From the NCBI RefSeq assembly GCF_001029105.3, contig NZ_CP011807.3, positions 3,658,001 to 3,722,000 of the forward strand: DNA of 64,000 nucleotides, given 5' to 3'. Shown one piece after another: positions 8,920 to 17,350 of this stretch; positions within the stretch are counted from its first letter, which is position 1, and every line of letters begins with the position of its first letter. This DNA is from Pandoraea faecigallinarum. GTDB taxonomy: Bacteria > Pseudomonadota > Gammaproteobacteria > Burkholderiales > Burkholderiaceae. The notes beneath the pieces were generated by a model. It had not been told where the DNA came from, did no database searches, and saw nothing but the letters and a program-made list of their open reading frames with translations. Made by a program: the position numbers and the translations under genes.

Positions 8920-9441
8920 GTGACCACCACTTCCATCGCTTCCACCGACATCCCCAACGCTGACGACACCGCCGATAGCCGGAACGCCATTTACGAAGAC
9001 CGCCTGTGGCGCGACGATGGCTGGACCGCCAAGGTGATCAAGAACGAGGAGGACGACGGCTGGGCGGTCGCCATGTTCAAGGACGGCGAATCGGAACCCG
9101 CCCTCGTGGGGCCATGGACGATGGGGCGCGACAAGAAAAATCCGAAACCGCTCGACGTCAACGCTTTCCACACACTCGTGAAAACGGCTGCCGAGGTGTT
9201 ACGACGTCACGAGCAGCAACTGCGTGCCCAGTTGCACAAGCGAGTGAGCGTCGACGGGCCCAACGGCGAGATCGACGTCATTCTCGACATCGTGCCCGAC
9301 GACTACGACCCTTACGCCATGCTCAGCGCCATCGACCGTTTCGGCGAGACCATCGCGTCGGTCAAGGTGCCGCCGTCGTTCAAGCTCTCGCGCAACAGCG
9401 CACGCGCCTGGGTAGACAACGACTTCCAACGTCCCCAGTAA
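8920..9441 (+). CDS. Conserved hypothetical protein
   Basis: A 173-residue acidic, soluble protein that I cannot assign to a function. It has a compact strand-rich centre (WTAKVIKNEEDDGWAVAMF, then ALVGPWTMGRDKKNPKPLD), an amphipathic helix with HEQQLRAQLHK, and a C-terminal half ending WVDNDFQRPQ. I place the start at the GTG at 8920; an in-frame GTG at 8821 would add 33 proline/arginine-rich residues that look like untranslated leader. Codon use matches its neighbours, and it seems a normal lineage gene, not a recent arrival. Confidence 0.7.
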   Translation: MTTTSIASTDIPNADDTADSRNAIYEDRLWRDDGWTAKVIKNEEDDGWAVAMFKDGESEPALVGPWTMGRDKKNPKPLDVNAFHTLVKTAAEVLRRHEQQLRAQLHKRVSVDGPNGEIDVILDIVPDDYDPYAMLSAIDRFGETIASVKVPPSFKLSRNSARAWVDNDFQRPQ

Positions 9442-9555
9442 GCGCCCGCTAACGCCACGGCATGTCCGGCGCCGCCCCCGCACATCCGATTACCCCCGAT
9501 ACCGGGATAACCGCCCGTCTGGCTGGCTTTCCTGACGCCACCTAAGATGGGCATC

Positions 9556-9654
9556 GCCGACGACGCCGCCGCGCCGCGTGGCTGCCCCGCTTGCGGGCGC
9601 ACTGCAGGCGCATCCCGCGAGCGGGCGCTCACCCGCCGCGGCGGCGTCGTCGGC
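9556..9654. repeat. 18-bp perfect inverted repeat in an intergenic gap
   Basis: Bases 9556-9573 (GCCGACGACGCCGCCGCG) recur in exact reverse complement at 9637-9654, separated by 63 bases. The hairpin ends 41 bases before the start codon of the small VOC gene. It could be a transcription-attenuating structure or a small RNA; no T-tract follows. Confidence 0.6.
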
Positions 9655-9695
9655 ATTCACCTCATTGCCCCGTGCATCCGACGTCAGGAGACCTC

Positions 9696-10010
9696 ATGAA
9701 ACGCTTTCATATCGCGCTCGCCGTGCGCGATCTCGCCGAGTCCATCGCCGATTACTCCGCCCGCCTCGGCCAACCGCCCTCGGCCGTGGTGCCCGGCGCG
9801 TATGCCATGTGGCGCACCGATCTGCTCAACTTCTCGATCAATCAGTCGCCATCGCGCGCCGGCGAGCTGCGGCACGTCGGCTTCGAAGATGACGATGCGC
9901 CGGGGTACGCGAGCAGCACGGACTGCAACGGCGTGTTGTGGGAAGCATTCTCCGCCGCTGAGCAGGACCGTCGCATAGTGAGCACTTACGGGGTCGCGGT
10001 ACGAAACTAA
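9696..10010 (+). CDS. Short VOC-fold (glyoxalase-like) protein
   Basis: A 104-residue single VOC module beginning MKRFHIALAVRDLAESIADY, the usual glyoxalase-superfamily first beta-alpha unit. It also has YAMWRTDLLNFSIN and ELRHVGFEDDD, where the His and Glu of a metal site are expected. At about 100 residues it is shorter than most stand-alone VOC enzymes and would have to dimerise. CAGGAGACC precedes the ATG. The reaction is unknown. It is convergent with the DMT exporter gene. Confidence 0.8.
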   Translation: MKRFHIALAVRDLAESIADYSARLGQPPSAVVPGAYAMWRTDLLNFSINQSPSRAGELRHVGFEDDDAPGYASSTDCNGVLWEAFSAAEQDRRIVSTYGVAVRN

Positions 10011-10016
10011 GGACGA

Positions 10017-10040
10017 CAAAAGGGGGACCGTGGTCCCCCC
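10017..10040 (-). terminator. Terminator of the DMT transporter gene
   Basis: GGGGGACC and GGTCCCCC (10022-10039) form a tight GC stem. Read leftward it is followed by TTTTGTCG. It is positioned 38 bases beyond the stop of the leftward transporter gene. Confidence 0.65.
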
Positions 10041-10077
10041 GCCCTCTTTGAGCGCCTCCCCGAGCGCCGCATCCGTG

Positions 10078-11022
10078 TCAGGCCGGGACTTCGTCCGAAT
10101 CTTCGGGCACAGCGCCAAAACCTGGCAGCGCACGCTGCCAGCGCTGCGCCACGAACACACCCACGAGCGCCACGCCCCCGCCGATCACGTGGAACATATG
10201 CAACTGCTCGCCCAGCAGGACGACTGCAATCGCCGCCGTCATCACGGGCAGCACGTTGATGAACATGCTGCAACGGTTCGGCCCCAGATGTCGAATGCCC
10301 TGAATCCACAGAATCGGCAACACGATAGACGCCCCCAACCCCGCGTACAGCACCAGTGGCACCGTCGCCGCATTCAACTGCGCCTGCCCCGCGGGCACCA
10401 TGGCCAGCATCGGGATCATCGTCACGAGCGCTGCCCAGGCCTGCACGTAAGTCGACTGCGCAGGCGGCACGGCGACATGCCAACGGCGCAGCAACACGCT
10501 GTACAGCCCGTACGACGCCGACGCAATCAGCATCAGTATGTCGCCCGGATGCACGCCGCCGTCGAGCAACGTGGACGGATGCCCCTGACCGATCAGATAC
10601 ACCAGCCCCGCGAGCGAGAGCAGCCCGCCGACCAGCATGCCAAGCGTCGGCGGCTCGCGCAGCAGCACGACACTCCACAGCAGCGTGAGCAGCGGCGCGA
10701 GCGCCGTGACGATTGCCATGTTGGTCGCGGTCGTGCTGTGCGCGGCGAGGTACGACAGGCTCTGATAAAACGACATGCTCAGAAAACCGAGGAAGGCGAG
10801 CCTGGCCAGTTGCGGACGCACGTGGTGCCAGTTGCGCGCCAGCGGGCGGATCACGAAAGGCGTCATCACGGCAAGCGCCAGCACCAGCCGGTAGAACGTG
10901 ATGGCCGACGGCGCGATGGTCGTGGCAGAGAGTTTGGAGACGATGACATTGCCGGCCCACAACAGCATGGCGCCGAGCGGATACAGGAAGTACCCCATGA
11001 CGAATTCCCACAGGTTTGACAA
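10078..11022 (-). CDS. EamA-family DMT exporter
   Basis: A 314-residue inner-membrane protein with ten predicted transmembrane helices arranged as two EamA repeats. The first runs from about LYPLGAMLLWAGNVIVSKLS to LVYLIGQG; the second runs from PGDILMLIASASYGLYSVLLRR to GVALVGVFVAQRW. Members export amino acids or small toxic metabolites. A start at the ATG at 10998 is also possible. It is divergent from an AraC regulator with 88 bases between starts, the common arrangement for a transporter and its dedicated regulator (compare NimT/NimR). Substrate unknown. Confidence 0.88.
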   Translation of the reverse strand: MSNLWEFVMGYFLYPLGAMLLWAGNVIVSKLSATTIAPSAITFYRLVLALAVMTPFVIRPLARNWHHVRPQLARLAFLGFLSMSFYQSLSYLAAHSTTATNMAIVTALAPLLTLLWSVVLLREPPTLGMLVGGLLSLAGLVYLIGQGHPSTLLDGGVHPGDILMLIASASYGLYSVLLRRWHVAVPPAQSTYVQAWAALVTMIPMLAMVPAGQAQLNAATVPLVLYAGLGASIVLPILWIQGIRHLGPNRCSMFINVLPVMTAAIAVVLLGEQLHMFHVIGGGVALVGVFVAQRWQRALPGFGAVPEDSDEVPA

Positions 11023-11110
11023 AGGAAGCCCTATCGTCAGGGATGCGGCCCAGACCGTCTCACGCTAAAATTCCAGAACCTGTCTTGAAAAGGACATTCT
11101 TCTTCCCGCC

Positions 11111-11899
11111 ATGACGCCCGTACGCCGGATCATCGATCCCCGACTGACCGACCATCTTCGCTTCGAGAGCACGCCCATGCCGATGGCGGCGATGGCGGTC
11201 GATTACGTGCACAATGAATTCATTGCGTCGCATTCGCACCGACGTGCGCAACTGCTCTACGCCATCGAAGGGGTGATGATTATCGCGTCGGCGTCCGGAC
11301 GCTGGGTGGTGCCGCCGACGCGCGGTGTCTGGCTCGCGGCCGGTCTGGAGCACACGGTGCGCATGAGCGGCAACGTCAAGATGCGCACCGTGTTCGTCGA
11401 ACCCGGCATCGAACCGTTGCCCGACAGCAGTTGCGTGGTGGAGATCACGCCGCTCATGCGCGAACTCATCCTCGCGGCAATCGACGTCCCACCCGACTAC
11501 GCGGCCAACTCACGCGATGCCCGTCTGATGCGTCTGTTGCTCGACGAACTGATCGCTCTGCCCGTATTGCCGCTCTACCTGCCCTGGCCGAGAGACCCGC
11601 GTCTCGCACGCATCTGCGACCGGCTGATGCAGGAACCGTGCGACGACGCGACCATCGACGATTGGGCAACGGAAGCGGGGCTTTCGGCAAAGACATTTCA
11701 GCGGCGCTTTTCCGGGGAGACAGGACTGACCTTCGGCCGCTGGCGTCAGCAAGCGCGACTGCTGCAAGCGCTGGAAGCCTTGGCACGCGGCGAGAAAATC
11801 GTGAACGTCGCGCTCGATCATGGCTATGCGAGCCAGAGCGCGTTCGCGGCCATGTTCAAACGGCATTTCGGCGTACCGCCATCGGCGTTCTATCGATAA
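11111..11899 (+). CDS. AraC-family regulator with cupin sensor domain
   Basis: A 262-residue regulator. The N-terminal cupin-like half carries the HSHRRAQLLYAIEGVM motif (metal-binding-type His-x-His) and WVVPPTRGVWLAAGLEHTV. The C-terminal double helix-turn-helix includes DWATEAGLSAKTFQRRFSGETG and IVNVALDHGYASQSAFAAMFKRHFGVPPSAFYR. The length and domain order match the AraC subgroup that controls adjacent exporters (NimR-like). It is divergent from the DMT transporter gene, its probable target. Confidence 0.9.
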   Translation: MTPVRRIIDPRLTDHLRFESTPMPMAAMAVDYVHNEFIASHSHRRAQLLYAIEGVMIIASASGRWVVPPTRGVWLAAGLEHTVRMSGNVKMRTVFVEPGIEPLPDSSCVVEITPLMRELILAAIDVPPDYAANSRDARLMRLLLDELIALPVLPLYLPWPRDPRLARICDRLMQEPCDDATIDDWATEAGLSAKTFQRRFSGETGLTFGRWRQQARLLQALEALARGEKIVNVALDHGYASQSAFAAMFKRHFGVPPSAFYR

Positions 11900-11957
11900 T
11901 GAATCCGTAGACTCCGACGAATATCCGAACGTTGCAAACCTCTCGGGAGACATCAGC

Positions 11958-12254
11958 ATGCATTACCTGCTCACCTACGACCTCGTCGACGACTATCTCG
12001 AGCGGCGCGGCCAATACCGCGACGCGCATCTGGCGCTCGCATGGGCGGCGGCCGACCGGGGCGAACTGCTTCTGGCTGGCGCACTGGAGTCGCCGGTCGA
12101 TGCCGCCGCGCTGCTCTTCGAAGGCGACTCGTCTGCGGCAGCGGAAGCCTTCGCCAAGGCGGATCCGTACGTGGTGAATGGTCTGGTGAAGTCGTGGCGC
12201 GTGCGGCCGTGGAAGACGGTCGTCGGGAAGACGGCGAGCACCCCCGTCCGCTAA
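11958..12254 (+). CDS. YciI-family protein
   Basis: A 98-residue protein with the ferredoxin-like alpha+beta YciI fold. It has MHYLLTYDLVDDYLERRGQYRDAHL (with the His of the usual R-x-x-H-L motif) and a C-terminal ADPYVVNGLVKSWRVRPWKTVVG strand, where family members carry the conserved Asp-Pro-Tyr/Phe. CTCGGGAGACATCAGC precedes the ATG. Family members are small putative enzymes without a firmly established reaction. It ends just ahead of the tRNA terminator region, which is on the other strand. Confidence 0.88.
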   Translation: MHYLLTYDLVDDYLERRGQYRDAHLALAWAAADRGELLLAGALESPVDAAALLFEGDSSAAAEAFAKADPYVVNGLVKSWRVRPWKTVVGKTASTPVR

Positions 12255-12336
12255 AGCCACTGGCGACCGGCGGCGGTCTCGAACAAGCGTCGCAATCGGC
12301 CCTGACGATTGTGACCATCCCTCAGGAAACCGTCGC

Positions 12337-12377
12337 GCAAAAACAAAACGCGCTTGGCGATGAAGCCAAGCGCGTTT
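12337..12377 (-). terminator. Terminator of the tRNA transcript
   Basis: AAACGCGCTTGGC (12346-12358) pairs perfectly with GCCAAGCGCGTTT (12365-12377) around a 6-base loop. Leftward it runs into TTTTGTTTTT, an intrinsic terminator for the two leftward tRNA genes. Confidence 0.8.
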
Positions 12378-12437
12378 GTCGACAACCGATTGCGTACCGC
12401 GTTTTCCGGAGATTTCCGAGAAACACGCCACTGAATC

Positions 12438-12513
12438 TGGCGTCCCCTAGGGGATTCGAACCCCTGTACTCACCGTGAAAGGGTGATGTCCTAGGCCTCT
12501 AGACGAAGGGGAC
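12438..12513 (-). tRNA. tRNA-Glu (UUC)
   Basis: On the minus strand a 76-base cloverleaf begins GTCCCCTTCGTCTAGAGG. It has anticodon TTC in the loop CTTTCAC, a T-arm with GGTTCGAATCC, a matching acceptor arm AGGGGAC, and an encoded CCA end. It is the downstream member of a tRNA pair with tRNA-Ala 15 bases upstream, and both share the terminator at 12337-12377. Confidence 0.96.
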
Positions 12514-12528
12514 CTAAAATCTTCGTTT

Positions 12529-12604
<76 letters not shown>

Positions 12605-12760
12605 GTACGGCGAAGAAGTGAGACTATAGCGTGCTTTTCATAGCTTGGGAAGCCCCTTCACCAAAATATTTTGGGACAGCCGGATGCCGGAACAGTGACG
12701 CAGCGCCCGGCGGGCGCCTCGTTCTCTTCTTCCCCGGCCCATCACCGGGCTCGGCCCCGC

Positions 12761-13945
12761 TTACTGGCTAAGTCCCCTTGCCTCGATAGGCCACAGCCCC
12801 TCGACCCGGCCGTGCCGTACAGCCACGTAACGGTCATACAGATTGACTGTCGGGTCGCAATGTCCGGGCACCAGCAGAATCGGCTCGCCCAGCCACGGCG
12901 TGCCGTCGTCGTCCGGCGACGCCAGTTCGAGTACGCCGTGTTCGTCCGACGCCGTACGGTAATGCGGTTTGCCCGCCTGCTGCGACGCCCAGAAACGGGG
13001 CAGCCCCGAATCGGTCGCCACGCTCTTGAGGCCCGCGTCGCACACGATGATGCCCTTGCGCGCCGTGCTCATGACGGTCGACGCCAGAAACAGTCCGTGA
13101 CGGAAGCGCCAGTCGTCGCGCCATTCGAGCGCGCCGTAATGGCCGTCGAGAAACACGTACGACCCCGGCTGGATCTCGGTATAGACACCGCTCTCGATGT
13201 CGAACTCCGCCGTGCCCGTACCGCCGCCAGTCACCACGGGGCACGCAATGCCGCGCGCTTCGAGAAAACGCACGTAGGCAGACGCCCGCTCCGCCGCGAG
13301 CCGCGCAGTATCGCGACGCTTGCCCCAACCGTCGACATGCTGCGCGCTCCCGTGATACGCCTGCAGGCCACCGAAGCGCAACCCTTCGTAATGGTCGATG
13401 GCGTCCACCAACTGGCCTACGGCATCCGTCGAATCGACACCGCACCGGCCCTGCCCCACGTCGACTTCGGGCAGCACCGAGATTCGCACCCCGGCACGCT
13501 GTGCCGCTTTGCCCAGCGGCGCCACCTGACGCACGTCGTCCACGCACACCGACAACGCAACACGCGCGGCCATCGCCACGGCCAGTGCCACACGCGCCTG
13601 CCCGACGAACTCGTTGCTGATGTGGATGTTGCCGATGCCCGCGTTGACGAACGGAATGGCCTCGGTGATCTTCTGGCAACAGATGCCGACGGCCCCCGCC
13701 GCCATCTGCGCGCGCGCAACCGTCACGGACTTGTGCGCCTTCGCATGGGGACGCACGGCAACACCGCGTGCGGCCGCCGCGCTCGCCATGCGCGCCAGGT
13801 TCGCCTCGAATGCATCGAGATCGAGCAACAGGGAAGGCGTGGCGATCTGCGTAAGCGAATCGCCCACGCGCGCCACCGGCGGCACCGCGAGGCCACCCGC
13901 GGCCGCATTCGAAGACGTCGAAACCGTATTGACTGAGTCTGGCAT
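12761..13945 (-). CDS. PLP-dependent 3-hydroxyaspartate / D-threonine aldolase-like protein (DSD1 fold)
   Basis: A 394-residue member of the alanine-racemase-fold D-serine dehydratase/D-threonine aldolase family. The PLP lysine is K69 in RPHAKAHKS. The C-terminal metal site reads GHCDPTVNLYD with H362-x-D364. That is the His/Asp pair of D-threonine and 3-hydroxyaspartate aldolases rather than the His/Cys pair of eukaryotic-type D-serine dehydratases. An aldolase acting on beta-hydroxy-D-amino acids (giving glycine plus an aldehyde or glyoxylate) is therefore more likely; BhcC of the beta-hydroxyaspartate cycle is the closest role I would propose. It is last in the leftward operon, 40 bases after the FAD dehydrogenase. 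About 35 N-terminal residues precede the conserved ATPSLLLDLDAFEAN block. Confidence 0.8.
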   Translation of the reverse strand: MPDSVNTVSTSSNAAAGGLAVPPVARVGDSLTQIATPSLLLDLDAFEANLARMASAAAARGVAVRPHAKAHKSVTVARAQMAAGAVGICCQKITEAIPFVNAGIGNIHISNEFVGQARVALAVAMAARVALSVCVDDVRQVAPLGKAAQRAGVRISVLPEVDVGQGRCGVDSTDAVGQLVDAIDHYEGLRFGGLQAYHGSAQHVDGWGKRRDTARLAAERASAYVRFLEARGIACPVVTGGGTGTAEFDIESGVYTEIQPGSYVFLDGHYGALEWRDDWRFRHGLFLASTVMSTARKGIIVCDAGLKSVATDSGLPRFWASQQAGKPHYRTASDEHGVLELASPDDDGTPWLGEPILLVPGHCDPTVNLYDRYVAVRHGRVEGLWPIEARGLSQ

Positions 13946-13985
13946 CACTATCCTTTCAAGGGCATTCGCAAGCGCGTGTCGGCCA

Positions 13986-16900
13986 TCAGGCAACGGCCGC
14001 CGGGGGCGACGAGGGCGACGACGACGAGAACGACAAGGGCGGCAGCGCTCGGGCCAGCACACAGGCGACGTGCAGGGCCTGCATGTGTGCACCGTCGTGA
14101 ATCTGATGTCGGCAACTGGTGCCATCGGCGACCACGATGGCATTTTCGCTACGCTCACGGATCGCCGGCAACAGCGTAAGTTCCGACATGGCCCGCGACG
14201 TGTCGTAGTGCTCCGCCTCGTAACCGAAGCTGCCTGCCATGCCGCAACATGACGACTCGATCGATGATACCTTTAGCCCCGGCAGCCAACCAAGCACCGC
14301 CGTGACCGGCGAAAATGCGTCGAACGCCTTCTGATGGCAGTGAGCGTGCACGAGCGCTTCGTCCACGCCGTCCGGGAGTGCCTGCCAGGCGATCTCGAAG
14401 CGCCCCGCCGCCTTCTCGCGAACCAGAAATTCCTCAAACAAGAACGCGTTATCCGCCAACTTGCGGGCCGCGTCGCCAAAGCCGTAACTCAGCACTTCAT
14501 CGCGCAACGACAACAGGCATGACGGCTCCAGTCCCACGATGGGCACGCCGCGCTCGACGAACGGCATGACCGCGTCGAGCAGGCGGCGCGCTTCCGCCTT
14601 CGCCTCGTCGACCAGCCCGGCGGCCAGGAACGTTCGCCCGCAGCACAGCGCACGCTCTCCGGCACGCCGGTTCAGATGGACCGTATAGCCCGCCGCTTCG
14701 AGTACCTGCCTCGCCGCGCGCGCGTTTTCCGGCTCCATGTAGTTGTTGAACGTATCGACGAAGAGCAGCACGTGACGCTCGCCGCGCAGGGCATCGCCCG
14801 CGCCCAGCGGCGCCTGACGATCGAGGAACGGTGTCTTCAATGCCGGCACCGAGCGCCCCGGTGCGAGGCCGAGCCAGCGCTTGGCCGCACGGCTTCCCGG
14901 CGCCCGCTGCATCACATCCAGCAGCGCGCCCAGTCGACTGGCCCACGGCGCGTAGCGCGGCAGATAGGCGATCAACTTGTCCCGCAGCGACACCCCGTGG
15001 CGCTTCGCGCGCGCATGACGCGCTTCGATCTTGAAGCGCGCCATGTCGATGCCCGTCGGACAATCGCGCTTGCAGCCCTTGCACGACACGCACAGATCGA
15101 GTGCGGCCTTGACGTCGTCGCTCGCCAGCCCCTCTTCGCCCAATTGACCGGAGACTGCCAGACGCAGCGTGTTCGCGCGCCCGCGCGTGACATGCTGTTC
15201 GTCGCGCGTCACACGATAGCTCGGGCACATCGTGCCAGCGTCGAACTTGCGGCAATGCCCATTGTTGTTGCACATCTCGACGGCAGACGCGAGGCCATGC
15301 GTGGCGTCGGTGCCGGTGTCCGGCGCGCTCTGCTCGCCGGTCAGCGCGTCGCGCGTCACGTTCCACGCGCTCCAGTCGAGCGCCGGCGTAATGGGTTTCG
15401 CGGCGTATCCCGGCGCGAAGCGGAACAGTTCGCGCGTATCCATCTTCGGCGGACGCACCATCTTGTCCGGGTTGAAACGATTCTCCGGATCGAACAGTTG
15501 CTTGATCTCGCCGAATGCCGCGTTGATGCGCGGCCCGTACTGCCAGGCCACCCACTCGCCGCGACACAGCCCGTCGCCGTGCTCGCCCGAGTACGCCCCC
15601 TTGTATTCGCGCACGAGCGCCGCCGCTTCCTCGGCAATCTCGCGCATCTTCACGGCGCCATCGCGGCGCATGTCCAGAATCGGCCGCACGTGCAGCGTGC
15701 CCACACTCGCGTGGGCGTACCATGTGCCTTCCGTACCGTTGCGATGGAACACCTCGGTCAGACGGCGTGTGTACTCCGCCAGATGTTCGAGCGGCACCGC
15801 ACAGTCTTCGATGAAGGACACCGGCTTGCCGTCGCCCTTCATGCTCATCATGATGTTCAAGCCCGCTTTGCGCACTTCCCACAGCGCCTTTTGCGGGCCG
15901 GCCTCGGGCATCTTCACCACGCTGCCAGGCAGGCCGAGATCGCCCATCAGCGCGGCGAGATCTTCGAGTTTCGCGCGCAGTGCCGCAGGATCGTCGCCCG
16001 CGAATTCGACCAGCAGAATCGCTTGCGGATCGCCCGTGAGCGCCTTCTCGATCACCGGACGAAACGCCGCGTTGTCCATCGCCAGATCGATCATCGTGCG
16101 GTCGACCAGTTCCACCGCCACGGGTCCCAGCTTGACGATGTGCTGCGTGAGATCCATCGCCTGATAGAACGTCGGGAAATTCACCACACCGAGTGTCTTG
16201 TGTTTGGGCAGCGGCGCCAGCCTCAGCGTGATCTGACGGCTGTAAGCGAGCGTACCCTCGGAGCCGACCAGCAGATGCGAGAGATTGGCCACGCCATCGT
16301 CCGTATAGGCGCGCGGGTTCAGGCAATCGAACAGATCGAGGTTGTAGCCCGCGACGCGGCGCAACACGCGTGGCACACGCTCGCGCATTTCCTGCTGCTC
16401 TCGCATGGCGATCTCGTGCACGCTCGCGAGCAGCGCCTTCGTGCGTGCGTCGGCCGGCGGCGTGTGCAGCGAACCGAAGTGCAGCTGCGCACCGTCGGCG
16501 AGCACAGCGTCGATGGACAGCACGTTGTGCACCATGTTGCCGTACTCGATGGAGCGCGAACCGCACGAGTTGTTGCCCGCCATGCCGCCGATGGTGCATT
16601 GCGCCGCCGTCGATACGTCGACCGGAAACCACAGACCGTGCGGCTTCAGCCAGGCATTGAGGTGATCGAGCACGATCCCCGGCTCGACGGTAACGGTGCG
16701 CGCCTCGGCGTCGAACGCCACCACACGGTTCAGCCACTTGCTGTTGTCGATGACGAGCGCTTCTCCGATGGTCTGGCCGCACTGGCTCGTGCCCGCGCCG
16801 CGTGCGAGTACCGGCACGTGCTGATCGCGTGCGATGTCGAGGGCGCGAATCAAGTCCTCCTGATCGCGCGGCACGACCACGCCGATGGGGAAGATCTGAT

Positions 16901-17090
16901 AGATCGATGCGTCCGTTGCGTAGCGGCCGCGACTGGCACGATCGAAGAGCACGTCGCCGCGAAGTTCGCGACGCAAGCGCGCCTGCAACGGAGTGAGCGC
17001 CACGCCGCCGCGCTGCATCGGCATCAGATGCACGGGCTGGCTGACGAGATTCGGACGATGGGATTCGCGGGCGTTCGATTGGGAATTCAT
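13986..17090 (-). CDS. Fused FAD / [4Fe-4S] D-2-hydroxyacid dehydrogenase (YdiJ-like)
   Basis: A 1034-residue fusion. The N-terminal two thirds is a GlcD/D-LDH-type FAD-binding oxidase: the PCMH core VPVLARGAGTSQCGQTIGEA at about 94-113, GGMAGNNSCGSRSIEYG, then a C-terminal oxidase domain ending FDPENRFNPDKM. It is followed by a GlcF-like ferredoxin module with MCNNNGHCRK (C about 606) and CVSCKGCKRDCP (about 667). Then come CCG-type cysteine-rich repeats (ALCCGRTFLAAG, SSCCGMAGSFGYE). The architecture and length match E. coli YdiJ, a D-2-hydroxyglutarate dehydrogenase, but other D-2-hydroxyacids such as glycolate are possible. I start at MNSQSN (17090). In this operon it would feed a keto acid such as glyoxylate to the aminotransferase. 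Confidence 0.88.
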   Translation of the reverse strand: MNSQSNARESHRPNLVSQPVHLMPMQRGGVALTPLQARLRRELRGDVLFDRASRGRYATDASIYQIFPIGVVVPRDQEDLIRALDIARDQHVPVLARGAGTSQCGQTIGEALVIDNSKWLNRVVAFDAEARTVTVEPGIVLDHLNAWLKPHGLWFPVDVSTAAQCTIGGMAGNNSCGSRSIEYGNMVHNVLSIDAVLADGAQLHFGSLHTPPADARTKALLASVHEIAMREQQEMRERVPRVLRRVAGYNLDLFDCLNPRAYTDDGVANLSHLLVGSEGTLAYSRQITLRLAPLPKHKTLGVVNFPTFYQAMDLTQHIVKLGPVAVELVDRTMIDLAMDNAAFRPVIEKALTGDPQAILLVEFAGDDPAALRAKLEDLAALMGDLGLPGSVVKMPEAGPQKALWEVRKAGLNIMMSMKGDGKPVSFIEDCAVPLEHLAEYTRRLTEVFHRNGTEGTWYAHASVGTLHVRPILDMRRDGAVKMREIAEEAAALVREYKGAYSGEHGDGLCRGEWVAWQYGPRINAAFGEIKQLFDPENRFNPDKMVRPPKMDTRELFRFAPGYAAKPITPALDWSAWNVTRDALTGEQSAPDTGTDATHGLASAVEMCNNNGHCRKFDAGTMCPSYRVTRDEQHVTRGRANTLRLAVSGQLGEEGLASDDVKAALDLCVSCKGCKRDCPTGIDMARFKIEARHARAKRHGVSLRDKLIAYLPRYAPWASRLGALLDVMQRAPGSRAAKRWLGLAPGRSVPALKTPFLDRQAPLGAGDALRGERHVLLFVDTFNNYMEPENARAARQVLEAAGYTVHLNRRAGERALCCGRTFLAAGLVDEAKAEARRLLDAVMPFVERGVPIVGLEPSCLLSLRDEVLSYGFGDAARKLADNAFLFEEFLVREKAAGRFEIAWQALPDGVDEALVHAHCHQKAFDAFSPVTAVLGWLPGLKVSSIESSCCGMAGSFGYEAEHYDTSRAMSELTLLPAIRERSENAIVVADGTSCRHQIHDGAHMQALHVACVLARALPPLSFSSSSPSSPPAAVA

Positions 17091-17321
17091 GGCGTGGCTG
17101 GCATTTGATCCGGCGGGGTGGAGGCGTCGAAGATGCATCCGGCCGATCGGCAAGACGAGGGCACGATACGCTCTGCGGCAATCACCGGGCCCACCCGGCA
17201 GAGATATTGCAGGGCGATGCTGGCCAACGTCGCCGGATCGCCGCCGCCCATGCTGGCGGCGGCGACCGGACAGACGTCAGACCGGCATCGGGTGCTTCAC
17301 ATGCATGCCGTGCATCCGCGG

Positions 17322-17348
17322 CAGCGGTGACAGCGGTGACAGCGGTGG
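17322..17348. repeat. 9-bp tandem repeat (CAGCGGTGA x3) behind the MFS gene
   Basis: Three copies of CAGCGGTGA, the last ending TGG, run up to within 2 bases of the MFS gene's stop codon (17351-17353). This is one of several short tandem arrays at gene ends in this window. Confidence 0.85.
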
Positions 17349-17350
17349 CA

